Shown here: positions 18,226 to 26,651 of the stretch, piece after piece | How the letters are laid out: every line of letters starts with the position of its first letter | How positions within the stretch are numbered: the stretch's first letter is position 1 | Position numbers and translations under genes: made by a program | The notes under the pieces: model-generated | The model's input: only the letters and a program-made list of their open reading frames with translations | What the model was told of the DNA's origin: nothing | Databases searched by the model: none | Assembly: GCA_050731755.1 (NCBI GenBank) | Contig: JBOHPP010000126.1 | Coordinates: forward strand, 1 to 37,232 | Direction: 5' to 3' | Source of the DNA: JBOHPP01 sp050731755 | GTDB taxonomy: Bacteria; Methylomirabilota; Methylomirabilia; Rokubacteriales; CSP1-6 | Length of the DNA: 37,232 nucleotides

Positions 18226-18894
18226 ATGAAGATCGCCCCCTCGATCCTCTCCGCCGACTTCGGCGCGCTCGCCCACGACGTTGCGCGCGTCGAGGCGGGC
18301 GGCGCCGATCAGCTCCATGTCGACGTCATGGACGGACGGTTCGTGCCCAACATCACGATCGGCCCGCCCGTCGTCGAGGCCATCCGCAAGCGCACCCGCC
18401 TGCCGCTCGACGTGCACCTGATGATCATCGAGCCGGAGCGCTACCTCGCCGACTTCGTCCGGGCCGGGGCCGACATGGTGACCGTGCACGCCGAGGCCTG
18501 TCCGCACCTGCAGCGAACGCTCACCCAGATCCGGGAGCTGGGGGCCCGGGCGGGCGTGGCGCTGAATCCCGCGACGTCTCCCGACGCCCTGCAGTACGTC
18601 CTGGACGATCTCGACCTCGTGCTGGTGATGTCGGTCAATCCCGGCTTCGGCGGCCAGCAGTTCATCGCCTCGGCCTACTCGAAAGTCCGGCACGTCCGCA
18701 TCCTGCTCGGCGCGCGTCCGGTTGAGGTCTCGGTGGACGGCGGCGTGAAGGTCGAGCACGCCGGCCCTCTGGCCGAGCACGGTGCCAGCGTCCTGGTGGC
18801 GGGCTCGGCGATCTTCGGGTCTGCGAATCCAGCCGGCGTCATCAAGGCGATGCGGCACGCGGCGGAGGCCGGCCGAGGCTTGACCGCGGGGTAG
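18226..18894 (+). CDS. rpe: Ribulose-phosphate 3-epimerase
   Basis: It interconverts ribulose 5-phosphate and xylulose 5-phosphate in the pentose phosphate pathway or a Calvin-type cycle. The 222-residue TIM barrel shows APSILSADF, HVDVMDGRFVPN, DVHLMI, VNPGFGGQQFI and VDGGV, which include the metal-binding His and Asp residues and the phosphate loop. Everything expected is present. It follows rsmB by 4 nt but may also have its own promoter. Confidence 0.97.
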   Translation: MKIAPSILSADFGALAHDVARVEAGGADQLHVDVMDGRFVPNITIGPPVVEAIRKRTRLPLDVHLMIIEPERYLADFVRAGADMVTVHAEACPHLQRTLTQIRELGARAGVALNPATSPDALQYVLDDLDLVLVMSVNPGFGGQQFIASAYSKVRHVRILLGARPVEVSVDGGVKVEHAGPLAEHGASVLVAGSAIFGSANPAGVIKAMRHAAEAGRGLTAG

Positions 18895-18910
18895 CGCGGG
18901 TTCCATCTGG

Positions 18911-18939
18911 TTGAAATTCTTTGGATCGTTGCGTAGAGT
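18911..18939 (+). promoter_or_regulatory. Candidate promoter for the ffh-rpsP operon
   Basis: TTGAAA (18911-18916) and TAGAGT (18934-18939) are spaced by exactly 17 nt in the AT-rich 55-nt gap after rpe. The -10 ends 10 nt before the ffh ATG, so the mRNA would have at most a few leader bases. Confidence 0.65.
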
Positions 18940-18949
18940 CTGACTTCCC

Positions 18950-20296
18950 ATGTTCGAATCACTGAGCGCCAGACTTCAGGACGTCTTCGACCGCCTGGGT
19001 GGCCGGGGCCGGCTCACCGCGGACAACATCCAGGAGGCGCTCCGCGAGGTCCGGGTGGCCCTCCTCGAGGCCGACGTCAACTTCAAGGTCGTCCGCGGCT
19101 TCGTCGAGCGGGTGCGGGAGCGCGCGGCCGGTCAGGAAATTCTGACATCACTCACTCCCGCCCAGCAGGTCGTGAAAGTGGTCTATGACGAGCTGGTCGA
19201 GCTGCTGGGCGGCAGCGGTCACCGTCTGGCCTTCGCCCCGCACCCGCCGACGATCGTCATGCTGGTGGGGCTGCAGGGCTCGGGGAAGACCACGACGGCG
19301 GCCAAGCTGGCCCGGCTCTACGCCAGGCAAGGCCAGCATCCGATACTCGCCGCGGCCGACACCTACCGCCCGGCGGCCATGGATCAGCTGCGCGCGCTGG
19401 GCGAGCAGATCGGGGTGCCCGTCGTGGCCAGCCCCGGCCCGACGCCGCTGGACATTTGTCGTCAGGCGCGCGACGAGGCCGCCACCCGGGGCCTCACGCC
19501 GCTGATCCTCGACACGGCCGGGCGCCTGCACATCGACGAGGCGATGCTCGAGGAGCTCCGGGCCATCCGCGCCACCGTGAAGCCTCACCACGTGCTGCTG
19601 GTCGTGGACGCGATGACCGGGCAGGACGCGGTGACGGTGGCCGACCGGTTCAACCAGGCGGTGGGCATTGACGCCGTGATCCTCACGAAGCTGGACGGCG
19701 ACTCCCGCGGCGGCGCCGCGCTGAGCGTGCGGCACGTGACCGGTCGACCCATCGCCTTCGTGGGCGTCGGCGAAAAGACGGAGGCCCTGGAGCCCTTTCA
19801 CCCGGACCGGGTGGCCTCGCGCATCCTGGGGATGGGCGACGTGCTGTCGCTCGTGGAGAAGGCCCAGCAGACGGTGGACCAGCAGACCGCCGAGACCCTC
19901 GTCCGCAAGCTCCGCGAGGACGCGTTTACGCTGGAGGACTTCCGCGAGCAGCTCCGGCAGCTCCAACGGATGGGGCCGCTCGACCAGGTGCTCGGCATGC
20001 TGCCGTTCGGCAAGATGCTGCGCGGCGCGCCCGCCGAGCTCCACGCCGAGCAGGCGGACCTGGCCCGCTTCGACGCCATCATCGGCTCGATGACGCCGGC
20101 CGAGCGCAGCCATCCCGAGACCGTCAACGGCAGTCGCCGGCAGCGCATCGCCCGGGGCAGCGGGACGAGCGTGCAGGACGTCAACCGGCTGCTCAAGCAG
20201 TACGGGCAGCTCCGAAAGATGATGAAGCAGCTCAAGGGGCTCGAGGGCAAGCTGCCCCGCCTGAGACTCCCGGGCTTTCCCACACCGAGGGGGTGA
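18950..20296 (+). CDS. ffh: Signal recognition particle GTPase
   Basis: Ffh with 4.5S RNA binds signal sequences on ribosomes and delivers them to FtsY at the membrane. The 448 residues contain the N domain (MFESLSARLQDVFDRLGG), the GTPase G domain with GLQGSGKTTT, DTAGR and TKLDGDSRGG, and a C-terminal M domain with RRQRIARGSGTSVQDVNRLLK for RNA binding. The M domain has relatively few methionines, which is common in GC-rich species. It heads the conserved order ffh-rpsP-khpA-rimM-trmD-rplS. Confidence 0.98.
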   Translation: MFESLSARLQDVFDRLGGRGRLTADNIQEALREVRVALLEADVNFKVVRGFVERVRERAAGQEILTSLTPAQQVVKVVYDELVELLGGSGHRLAFAPHPPTIVMLVGLQGSGKTTTAAKLARLYARQGQHPILAAADTYRPAAMDQLRALGEQIGVPVVASPGPTPLDICRQARDEAATRGLTPLILDTAGRLHIDEAMLEELRAIRATVKPHHVLLVVDAMTGQDAVTVADRFNQAVGIDAVILTKLDGDSRGGAALSVRHVTGRPIAFVGVGEKTEALEPFHPDRVASRILGMGDVLSLVEKAQQTVDQQTAETLVRKLREDAFTLEDFREQLRQLQRMGPLDQVLGMLPFGKMLRGAPAELHAEQADLARFDAIIGSMTPAERSHPETVNGSRRQRIARGSGTSVQDVNRLLKQYGQLRKMMKQLKGLEGKLPRLRLPGFPTPRG

Positions 20297-20300
20297 CGAC

Positions 20301-20543
20301 GTGTCGGTATCCATCAGATTGAGGCGGACGGGAACGACGAAGCGACCGACGTACCGGGTGGTCGTGGCCGACTCGCGCTCGCCGCGTGACGGGCGGTTCA
20401 TCGAGATCATCGGGCACTACAACCCGCTCACTGACCCGCCGACGGTGAAGATCGATCGGGCCAAGGCCCAGGCGTGGATCGCCCGGGGCGCCCAGCCGTC
20501 GAACACGGTCAGGCGGCTCATGGAGAACGTGAAGGAGGCGTAG
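20301..20543 (+). CDS. rpsP: 30S ribosomal protein bS16
   Basis: This 80-residue small-subunit protein starts at GTG 20301, 4 nt after ffh. The sequence MSVSIRLRRTGTTKRPTYRVVVADSRSPRDGRFIEIIGHYNP without further change is diagnostic when read in pieces: the IRLRR start, PTYRVVVADSR and IGHYNP blocks are all there. It is the usual neighbour of ffh and rimM. Confidence 0.97.
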   Translation: MSVSIRLRRTGTTKRPTYRVVVADSRSPRDGRFIEIIGHYNPLTDPPTVKIDRAKAQAWIARGAQPSNTVRRLMENVKEA

Positions 20544-20544
20544 C

Positions 20545-20565
20545 CCCCCGGCCCCGCGCCGGGGG
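20545..20565. other. Intercistronic hairpin rpsP-khpA
   Basis: Perfect 8-bp arms CCCCCGGC (20545-20552) and GCCGGGGG (20558-20565) close a 5-nt loop directly after the rpsP stop. There is no T-tract, so it is more likely an RNA-stability or processing element than a terminator. Confidence 0.6.
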
Positions 20566-20606
20566 TGATGGTGCAGGCAGATCGGGAAGGGTGGAGTGCA
20601 GCCGTT

Positions 20607-20837
20607 ATGCGGGAGCTGGTGGAACACATCGCGAAGGCGCTGGTGGACGATCCGGAGAGCGTGAACGTGAACGAAGTGGAGGGCGAGAACATCACGATGA
20701 TCGAGCTGCGGGTGGCCCAGAGCGACCTGGGCAAGGTCATCGGCAAGCAGGGGCGAACGGCGCGGGCGATTCGGACGATCCTCAACGCCAACACGACGAA
20801 GTTGCGCAAGCGCGCCGCCCTGGAAATCATCGAGTAG
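20607..20837 (+). CDS. khpA: KH-domain RNA-binding protein KhpA
   Basis: KhpA is a small single-KH RNA-binding protein that in Gram-positive bacteria pairs with KhpB and affects cell division and mRNA. The 76-residue frame from ATG 20607 (MRELVEHIAKALVDDPE) has the KH signature VIGKQGRTARAIRTIL. A GGAG 10 nt upstream supports this start over an upstream ATG at 20565. The gene is always found between rpsP and rimM in this arrangement and here is flanked by two hairpins. Confidence 0.93.
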   Translation: MRELVEHIAKALVDDPESVNVNEVEGENITMIELRVAQSDLGKVIGKQGRTARAIRTILNANTTKLRKRAALEIIE

Positions 20838-20846
20838 CCCGCCCCC

Positions 20847-20870
20847 GGGCCCCGGTATCGCCGGGGACCC
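20847..20870. other. Intercistronic hairpin khpA-rimM
   Basis: GGGCCCCGG (20847-20855) pairs with CCGGGG-A-CCC (20861-20870), giving 9 bp with one bulged A and a TATCG loop. It lies between the khpA stop and the rimM ribosome site. Confidence 0.55.
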
Positions 20871-20882
20871 GCCCGAGGTGAG

Positions 20883-21398
20883 ATGGATCGGCTTGTCGTG
20901 ATCGGGGAGATCGTGCGGCCGCACGGCCTCAGGGGCGAGGTGCGGGTGACGCCCCTGACCGACGATCCCGATCGGTTCCGGCACCTGACCACGTGCGTTC
21001 TGTGGGATGTGGCCCGGGACGAGCACGAGACCCGTCGCGTGACCGGCGTCCGCCGCCAGGGGCCGGCCGTCATCCTGGCTCTCGACCGTTCCGACTCCGT
21101 GGACGCCGCCCGGGCGCTGGCCGGGCGCCTGATCGCACTGCCGGCGGCCGAGGCGCTGCCGCCCGGCCCCGGGCGCTTCTACCCGTGGCAGCTGCAGGGG
21201 TGTCGAGTGACGACCGAGGACGGCCGCGAGGTGGGACGCGTGGCCGGGGTCGAGCGCGGCCCCGCCCACGACCTGTGGGTGGTGCGGGACGGCGAGCGCG
21301 AGCACCTCATCCCCGCCGTGCCGGAGATCGTCCTCGACCTCGACCTGGCGGCCCGGCGGGTGGTCATCCGCCCTCCCGAGGGACTGCTGGAGCTCTGA
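20883..21398 (+). CDS. rimM: Ribosome maturation factor RimM
   Basis: RimM helps 30S subunit maturation by binding S19. The 171-residue product has the N-terminal beta-barrel block VIGEIVRPHGLRGEVRVTPLTDDPDRF and the C-terminal PRC-barrel block FYPWQLQGCRV and LIPAVPEIVLDLDLAARRVVI. GAGGTGAG lies immediately upstream of ATG 20883. It is followed 5 nt later by trmD. Confidence 0.96.
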   Translation: MDRLVVIGEIVRPHGLRGEVRVTPLTDDPDRFRHLTTCVLWDVARDEHETRRVTGVRRQGPAVILALDRSDSVDAARALAGRLIALPAAEALPPGPGRFYPWQLQGCRVTTEDGREVGRVAGVERGPAHDLWVVRDGEREHLIPAVPEIVLDLDLAARRVVIRPPEGLLEL

Positions 21399-21403
21399 AG
21401 ACG

Positions 21404-22138
21404 ATGCGTATCGACATCGTCACGCTCTTTCCGGGGATGGTAGAGCCGACCCTGGCCGCGTCGGTCCTGGGGCGCGCCCGGGCGCGCGGACTCGTTGACA
21501 TCCGGGTGGTCAATCTCCGAGACTACGCGGAGGGCAGGCACCGGGTTACCGACGATACCCCGTACGGCGGCGGTGGCGGCATGGTGCTGAAGGCCGAGCC
21601 GCTCTTCGCCGCCGTCGAGGCGCTCCGAACGCCGACCACGCGGGTGATCCTGATGGATCCGCGCGGTCGCCTGTTCACGCAGCAGACGGCGTGGGAGCTG
21701 GCCGGCGCCCGACACCTGATCTTCCTGGCCGGTCGCTACGAGGGCGTGGACGAGCGGGTGAGCGAGTGGCTCGCCGACGACGCGGTGTCCATCGGCGACT
21801 ACGTGCTGACGGGCGGAGAGCTTCCGGCCCTGGTGGTGACGGACGCGATCGTGCGGCTGCTCCCGGGCGTCCTCGGCGCCGAGGGCGCCGCCGAGCGCGA
21901 TTCCTTCGCCGAGGGGCTCCTGGAGCCTCCGCAATACACGCGGCCGGAGGCGTTCCGCGGGGCCCGCGTGCCGGCGGTGCTGCTCAGCGGCGACCACGCG
22001 AAGATCGCGCGGTGGCGGCGCCATCAGGCGCTCTACCGCACGTGGCGGTGGCGCCCCGAGCTGCTGGAGCGCGCAGCCCTGAGTGACGAGGAGCGCCGGT
22101 TGGTGGACGGGTTCAAACGCGGCGAAAAGCCCGAGTAG
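21404..22138 (+). CDS. trmD: tRNA (guanine-N1-37) methyltransferase
   Basis: TrmD methylates G37 of tRNAs next to the anticodon, which prevents frameshifting, using S-adenosylmethionine bound in a trefoil knot. ATG 21404 begins MRIDIVTLFPGM, the conserved start. The 244-residue protein has DDTPYGGGGGMVLKAEPL, the knot motif FLAGRYEGVDERV and IGDYVLTGGELPALV. The C-terminal domain has PPQYTRPEAFRG. Nothing is missing. Confidence 0.97.
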   Translation: MRIDIVTLFPGMVEPTLAASVLGRARARGLVDIRVVNLRDYAEGRHRVTDDTPYGGGGGMVLKAEPLFAAVEALRTPTTRVILMDPRGRLFTQQTAWELAGARHLIFLAGRYEGVDERVSEWLADDAVSIGDYVLTGGELPALVVTDAIVRLLPGVLGAEGAAERDSFAEGLLEPPQYTRPEAFRGARVPAVLLSGDHAKIARWRRHQALYRTWRWRPELLERAALSDEERRLVDGFKRGEKPE

Positions 22139-22160
22139 CGGCGAGAAGGGGACCACGGTC

Positions 22161-22535
22161 ATGGATGCGATCCGGCTGGTGGAGGCAGGGCAGCTCAAGA
22201 AGGACCGCGACGGCTTCACGCCGGGCGACACCGTCCGGGTGCACGTCACGGTCGTCGAGGGCGAGAAGGAGCGCACGCAGGTCTTCGAGGGCGTGGTGAT
22301 CCGCAAGCGCGGCGAGGGCGCCAAGGCCTCGTTCACCGTGCGGCGCATCTCCTACGGGGTGGGGGTGGAGCGGACGTTTCCGCTGCACTCGCCCCGCATC
22401 GAGCGGGTGGAGCTGGCCCGCCACGGCCGCGTGCGCCGCTCCAAGCTGTACTACCTGCGGCAGCTGGCCGGCAAGGCGGCTCGGGTCCGGGAGAAACGGA
22501 TCGTCCAGGTACCCACCACCCTGCCCGAGCCGTAG
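22161..22535 (+). CDS. rplS: 50S ribosomal protein bL19
   Basis: This 124-residue large-subunit protein sits at the 30S-50S interface. ATG 22161 gives MDAIRLVEAGQLKKD, then FTPGDTVRVHV, then FEGVVIRKRGEG, FTVRRISYGVGVERTFPLHSP and SKLYYLR, the complete family sequence. It is the last member of the conserved ffh-rplS block. The AGAAGGGG upstream serves as ribosome site. Confidence 0.97.
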   Translation: MDAIRLVEAGQLKKDRDGFTPGDTVRVHVTVVEGEKERTQVFEGVVIRKRGEGAKASFTVRRISYGVGVERTFPLHSPRIERVELARHGRVRRSKLYYLRQLAGKAARVREKRIVQVPTTLPEP

Positions 22536-22547
22536 TCCCACGCCGGC

Positions 22548-23192
22548 GTGACGCCGCCCCCGTCGGCGCCCTACCGCTACGAAGCGCAGGCCTGGCGGAC
22601 AGGCGTCATCCGCGTGGCCGGCATCGACGAGGCCGGCCGTGGGCCGTTGGCCGGGCCCGTGGTGGCCGCGGCCGTCATCATCGCCCCCGACCGCCGCATC
22701 CGGCGCCTGGCCGACTCCAAGCTCCTCACCGCCGAGCGGAGGGAGGAGCTGTTCCACCTGATCCGCGAGCACGCCCTGGCCGTCGGGATCGGTGTCGTCG
22801 ATCATGAGATCATCGACCGTGTCAACATCCTGCGGGCCACCCGGCTGGCCATGCTGGAAGCCGTCCGCCGGCTGGCCATCGTGCCCGATCTGATCATCAC
22901 GGACTTCGTCGCCTTGCCGGATGTGGGCTGCCCACAGCGCAACCTCGTCGACGGCGATGCCCGCTGCGCCAGCGTGGCCGCCGCCTCCATCGTCGCCAAA
23001 GTGACGCGTGACCGCCTGATGGTGGACCTTGACGGTCAGTACCCCGACTACGGATTCGCCCGCCACAAGGGGTACGGCACGCCGGAGCACCTGGCCGCCC
23101 TCGATCGGCACGGTCTCTGCCCGTTCCACCGCCGGAGTTTCGTCTCGTCCTGGCGCCAGGGCCAGCTCTTCCCGCTGGAAGACCAGGACTGA
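22548..23192 (+). CDS. rnhB: Ribonuclease HII
   Basis: It cleaves the RNA strand of RNA-DNA hybrids and removes misincorporated ribonucleotides. The 214 residues start at GTG 22548 and carry GIDEAGRGPLAGPVVAAAV with the first acidic pair, the LADSKLLTAERRE block, the DLIITDF acidic site and ASIVAKVTRDRLM. The C-terminal YGFARHKGYGTPEHLAAL is also conserved. It follows rplS by 12 nt, as in many genomes. Confidence 0.96.
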   Translation: MTPPPSAPYRYEAQAWRTGVIRVAGIDEAGRGPLAGPVVAAAVIIAPDRRIRRLADSKLLTAERREELFHLIREHALAVGIGVVDHEIIDRVNILRATRLAMLEAVRRLAIVPDLIITDFVALPDVGCPQRNLVDGDARCASVAAASIVAKVTRDRLMVDLDGQYPDYGFARHKGYGTPEHLAALDRHGLCPFHRRSFVSSWRQGQLFPLEDQD

Positions 23193-23259
23193 TCGGACCG
23201 GGCCGCGTCAGGAATCGTCGACACTTTCGTCCGCCGCCCCGCAGGTGTACACGGCTGCC

Positions 23260-23634
23260 ATGGATGCCCGCCGGCCGCTCGGTCAGGCCGCCGAAGAGGC
23301 CGCCGTCCGGTTTCTCGAGCACGCCGGTCTCACCGTCGTCGCCCGGAACGTGCGCTTCCCCGAGGGCGAGATCGACCTCGTCTGCCGCCAGCGGGATTGC
23401 TGGGTGTTCGTCGAGGTCAAGTGCCGCCACGCGCGGTGGGGCGACGCGCCGGGCGCGGCGGTGTCCTGGCGGAAGCAACGCCGTTTGATCCGCCTGGCCC
23501 AGCACTACCTGAAATGGAAAGGGCGCGGCGAGGCGCGCTGTCGCTTCGACGTCGTCGCGGTGACGCTGGATGACGAAGGGCGCACCGAGATCCGCCACCT
23601 CCCGGCCGCCTTCGACGGTTCTGCGTTCGCTTGA
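23260..23634 (+). CDS. yraN: YraN / UPF0102 nuclease-fold protein
   Basis: The 124-residue product belongs to the small UPF0102 family of predicted endonuclease-fold proteins. ATG 23260 gives MDARRPLGQAAEEAAVRFLEHAG. It then shows the core NVRFPEGEIDLVCRQ and WVFVEVKCR, which match the restriction-nuclease-like E-D-ExK pattern. The cellular role is unknown. It follows rnhB after a 67-nt gap, a very common pairing, and closes the housekeeping run. Confidence 0.93.
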   Translation: MDARRPLGQAAEEAAVRFLEHAGLTVVARNVRFPEGEIDLVCRQRDCWVFVEVKCRHARWGDAPGAAVSWRKQRRLIRLAQHYLKWKGRGEARCRFDVVAVTLDDEGRTEIRHLPAAFDGSAFA

Positions 23635-23665
23635 CCCCGACCGGGCGAGAGGCCATCCTTCGGCC

Positions 23666-24577
23666 GTGAGCCGGGAGCACCGCTTCGTGCAGGTCGACGT
23701 CTTCACCGACCGGCTCTTCGGGGGAAACCCGCTCGCCGTGGTGCTGGACGGTGGCGGGCTCGCCGACGCCGAGATGCAGGCGATCGCCGGTGAGATGAAC
23801 CTCTCGGAGACGACGTTCCTGTTCCCTCCCACCCGGCGCGATTGCGCCGCCCGGGTGAGGATCTTCACGCCGAGGCGCGAGCTGCCCTTCGCCGGTCACC
23901 CCACGCTCGGCACGGCGTGGGTGCTGGCCAGCGAGGGGCGGCTGCCACCGGGGGCCAAGACGCTGGCCCTCGAGGAAGGGATCGGCCCGGTGCCCGTGGA
24001 GTTCGAGGGCGAGCCCGGCCACCCGAGCTTCGTGTGGATGCGCCAGCGCGACGCGACGTTCGGCCCCGAGATCGCGGACCGCGGCGCTGCCGCCCGCGCG
24101 CTGACGGTCACCGAGGACGATCTCCTGCCGAGAGCGCCCGTTCAATCCGCGTCGACCGGTAACAGCTTCCTGTTCGTTCCGCTGCGCGACCGCGCCACCG
24201 TGGACCGGGCCGCGCTGGACGTCCACGCTCTGACGATGGGGCTGGGCGACGCCGCGGCCCTGGGCGTCTTCGTGTTCGGGCCGGATCCCCACCCATCGGG
24301 CGCACGCGTGTACTCGCGGATGTTCGCGCCGCACACCTCGGGCGTTCCCGAGGATCCGGCGACCGGCTCGGCCAGCGGTCCGCTCGGCGCGTACCTGGTG
24401 CGCCACGGCCTCGCCCGCGGGGAGGGCGAGCTCGACATCGTGAGCGAGCAGGGGACCCGGATGGGGCGGCAGAGCTTCGTGCACATCCGCCTCCGCGCCG
24501 CCGCCGGGACCGCCACCGACATCCGCGTGGGCGGCGGCGTGGTGCCCGTGCTGGAGGGACGCCTCCGCCTGCCCTGA
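23666..24577 (+). CDS. PhzF-family isomerase/epimerase-fold protein
   Basis: PhzF proteins have a diaminopimelate-epimerase-like double fold; the named member isomerises a phenazine precursor, but most family members have unknown substrates. The 303 residues from GTG 23666 show FVQVDVFTDRLFGGNPLAVVLD, the catalytic Glu48 in NLSETTF, PFAGHPTLGTAW and EDPATGSA, all family hallmarks. No phenazine genes are nearby, so a phenazine role is unlikely. It marks the transition from housekeeping to catabolic genes. Confidence 0.92.
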   Translation: MSREHRFVQVDVFTDRLFGGNPLAVVLDGGGLADAEMQAIAGEMNLSETTFLFPPTRRDCAARVRIFTPRRELPFAGHPTLGTAWVLASEGRLPPGAKTLALEEGIGPVPVEFEGEPGHPSFVWMRQRDATFGPEIADRGAAARALTVTEDDLLPRAPVQSASTGNSFLFVPLRDRATVDRAALDVHALTMGLGDAAALGVFVFGPDPHPSGARVYSRMFAPHTSGVPEDPATGSASGPLGAYLVRHGLARGEGELDIVSEQGTRMGRQSFVHIRLRAAAGTATDIRVGGGVVPVLEGRLRLP

Positions 24578-24637
24578 AAGGAGGCCGGAGCACGGCCGCC
24601 CGGCAGGGGCTCGCGCGTCGAGGCGGGCGGTCTGAGG

Positions 24638-24643
24638 TACAAT
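24638..24643 (+). promoter_or_regulatory. -10-like hexamer for the CysK-like gene
   Basis: TACAAT ends 8 nt before GTG 24652 and no Shine-Dalgarno is visible. No convincing -35 is present. The spacing matches that of rpe and the MoxR gene. Confidence 0.45.
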
Positions 24644-24651
24644 TCGCTCCC

Positions 24652-25698
24652 GTGCCCATGCTCTGGGACGCTTACCGAAGCGCGCTCGGCTCGATCGCCC
24701 AGGCCGTCGGGCGCACACCGCTCGTCACGCTCGGCCGGGTCACCGTCGACGTCGCGCCTTCCCTGTATCTGAAGCTCGAGTGGTACGGGCCTACCGGAAG
24801 CGTGAAGGACCGCATCTACCTGCACATGTTCGACCGCGCCGAAGCGCGGGGCGAGCTGCGACCGGGCATGCGCGTGCTGGAGTGCTCGACCGGCAACGCC
24901 GGCATCGCCTGTGCGTTCGTCGCCGCCGTCAAGGGCTACCCCTGCACCATCGTCATGCCCGAAGGCATGAGCGACGAGCGCAAGAAGATCATGTGGGCCT
25001 ACGGGGCGGACCTGGTGTTCACGCCCGGCGGCGAGAGCGACGTGGACCTCGCCCTGCAGCGGCTTCAAGAGATCCGCGGGGGCGATCCGCCCGGGTACTG
25101 GGTGCCGGGCCAGTTCTCCAACGCCGACAACGTGGAGGCCCACTACCGGACGACCGGGCCCGAGATCTGGGAGCAGTGCGGCGGCCTGCTCAACGCCTTC
25201 GTGGACGCCCAGGGCAGCGGGGGCACGCTGACCGGCGTGGGGCGGTATCTGCGGGAGCGCGACGATCGCATCCGCCTCTACGCCGTGGAGCCGGCGGAGT
25301 GCGCGCTGCTGGCGCGGCGGACCTGGGGGCCCCACGGCATCGAAGGCATCGGCGACGGGTTCATCCCCGAGAACCTCGACGTGTCGCTCCTCGACGGGGT
25401 GATCACCACCACGACCGAGGAGGCCCTGACCATGGCCCGGCGGCTGGCCACCGAGGAAGGCATCTTCTGCGGCATCTCCACCGGATGCAACGTCGCCGCC
25501 GCGCTGAAGCTGGCCCGTCGCCACCCCGAGCTGGCCGCGATCGTGACCATGGCCAACGACACCGGCCAGCGCTACTTCACCACCGCGCTCTGCGGCGCGC
25601 CCAAGCGGGTGGAGGTGCCCGAGCGCGAGCACGCGATGGACGAGCGGACGCTGCGCGAGCTCGACCGCTACCAAGCCAAGTGGGAGATCCTGGCATAG
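24652..25698 (+). CDS. Cysteine-synthase-family PLP-dependent enzyme
   Basis: It belongs to the fold-type II PLP family that includes O-acetylserine sulfhydrylase and cystathionine beta-synthase. The PLP lysine is Lys52 (GPTGSVKDR). The substrate loop STGNAGIA, phosphate loop GSGGTLTG, GISTGCN and NDTGQRYF follow in order. STGNAGI differs from the TSGNTGI of CysK, so the substrate may not be O-acetylserine. The 348-residue length is slightly longer than CysK (about 310-325). GTG 24652 (or ATG 24658) starts after a TACAAT hexamer, suggesting a leaderless mRNA. It is followed 20 nt later by a CoA-transferase. Confidence 0.88.
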   Translation: MPMLWDAYRSALGSIAQAVGRTPLVTLGRVTVDVAPSLYLKLEWYGPTGSVKDRIYLHMFDRAEARGELRPGMRVLECSTGNAGIACAFVAAVKGYPCTIVMPEGMSDERKKIMWAYGADLVFTPGGESDVDLALQRLQEIRGGDPPGYWVPGQFSNADNVEAHYRTTGPEIWEQCGGLLNAFVDAQGSGGTLTGVGRYLRERDDRIRLYAVEPAECALLARRTWGPHGIEGIGDGFIPENLDVSLLDGVITTTTEEALTMARRLATEEGIFCGISTGCNVAAALKLARRHPELAAIVTMANDTGQRYFTTALCGAPKRVEVPEREHAMDERTLRELDRYQAKWEILA

Positions 25699-25718
25699 CG
25701 CCCGGCCTCTCCGACTTC

Positions 25719-26651
25719 GTGGCGGCCCGGCGGCGGCTCGAGGCCAAGACCAAGTCGGCGGGCGAGAAGCTCACCAGCATCGAGGACGCCGCCTCGCGGA
25801 TCGGGGACGGCGATGTCGTCGCCGTCGGAGGTTGCCTATTCTCCCGCACGCCGATGGCCCTCGTCCGCGAGATCCTCCGCCAGCGTCGCCGCGGCCTGAC
25901 CCTGGTGCGCAACCTCATGTGCACCGAGGGAGAGTTCATGATGGTGGCCGGCGCCGTGGAGCGGGTGGTCACCGCCTGGATGTCGATCGGCCTGCCCTGG
26001 GGCGTCTCGAGGATCATGCGGGAGTACGTCGAGGGCGGGAAGGTCGCGTTCGAGGAGTGGAGCAATCTCGCCCTCGGCCTCCGCTTTCGGGCGGCGGCGA
26101 TGGGCGTGCCGTTCCTGCCCGCGCTCACGATGCTGGGCTCGGACCTGGCCGTGACCACCGGTCTCAAGACGGTCCAGGACCCCTACTCGGGGGCCACCCT
26201 GGCGGCGGTGCCCGCGCTCTTCCCCGATGTGGCGATCCTCCACGTCCACCGGGCGGATCGCCTCGGCAACTGCCAGATCGACGGCTACCCGCACATGGAC
26301 GCCGACATCGCCCTCGCCGCGGCCACCGTGCTGGTGACCGCCGAGGAGATCGTCCCCGAGGATTACACGCGTCGTCATCCCGACCGCACGGCCATCCCGG
26401 GGTTCGTGGTGGACGCGTTGGTGCACGTGCCGTACGGCGCCTTCCCGCACGAGTGCTATGCGCTCTACGAGGCGGACTTCGACCACTTCGAGGAGTACAC
26501 GGCGGCCATCGCCGCTCGCGGTGCGCCGGCCGTCAGCGACTACCTCGACCGCTTCGTCTACGCGCCGGTGGCCTGGGTCGACTACCTCGATCTCTTCGGG
26601 GGCGAACGGCTGGCCCGCCAGCGCCGCTTCGCACGGGAACTCACCGAATGA
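25719..26651 (+). CDS. Family I CoA-transferase subunit A
   Basis: It is the alpha-type subunit of a two-subunit acyl-CoA transferase related to glutaconate and 3-oxoacid CoA-transferases, or to IpdAB-type CoA hydrolases. I choose GTG 25719 (MAARRRLEAKTKSAGEKLTS), giving 310 residues. GDGDVVAVGGCLFSRTPMALVREI is the conserved N-terminal CoA-binding block, and FEEWSN lies in the mid-region. The open frame continues far upstream, but that part is a shadow of the PLP-enzyme gene. A 37-codon frame links its stop to the subunit B start. The substrate is unknown. Confidence 0.88.
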   Translation: MAARRRLEAKTKSAGEKLTSIEDAASRIGDGDVVAVGGCLFSRTPMALVREILRQRRRGLTLVRNLMCTEGEFMMVAGAVERVVTAWMSIGLPWGVSRIMREYVEGGKVAFEEWSNLALGLRFRAAAMGVPFLPALTMLGSDLAVTTGLKTVQDPYSGATLAAVPALFPDVAILHVHRADRLGNCQIDGYPHMDADIALAAATVLVTAEEIVPEDYTRRHPDRTAIPGFVVDALVHVPYGAFPHECYALYEADFDHFEEYTAAIAARGAPAVSDYLDRFVYAPVAWVDYLDLFGGERLARQRRFARELTE

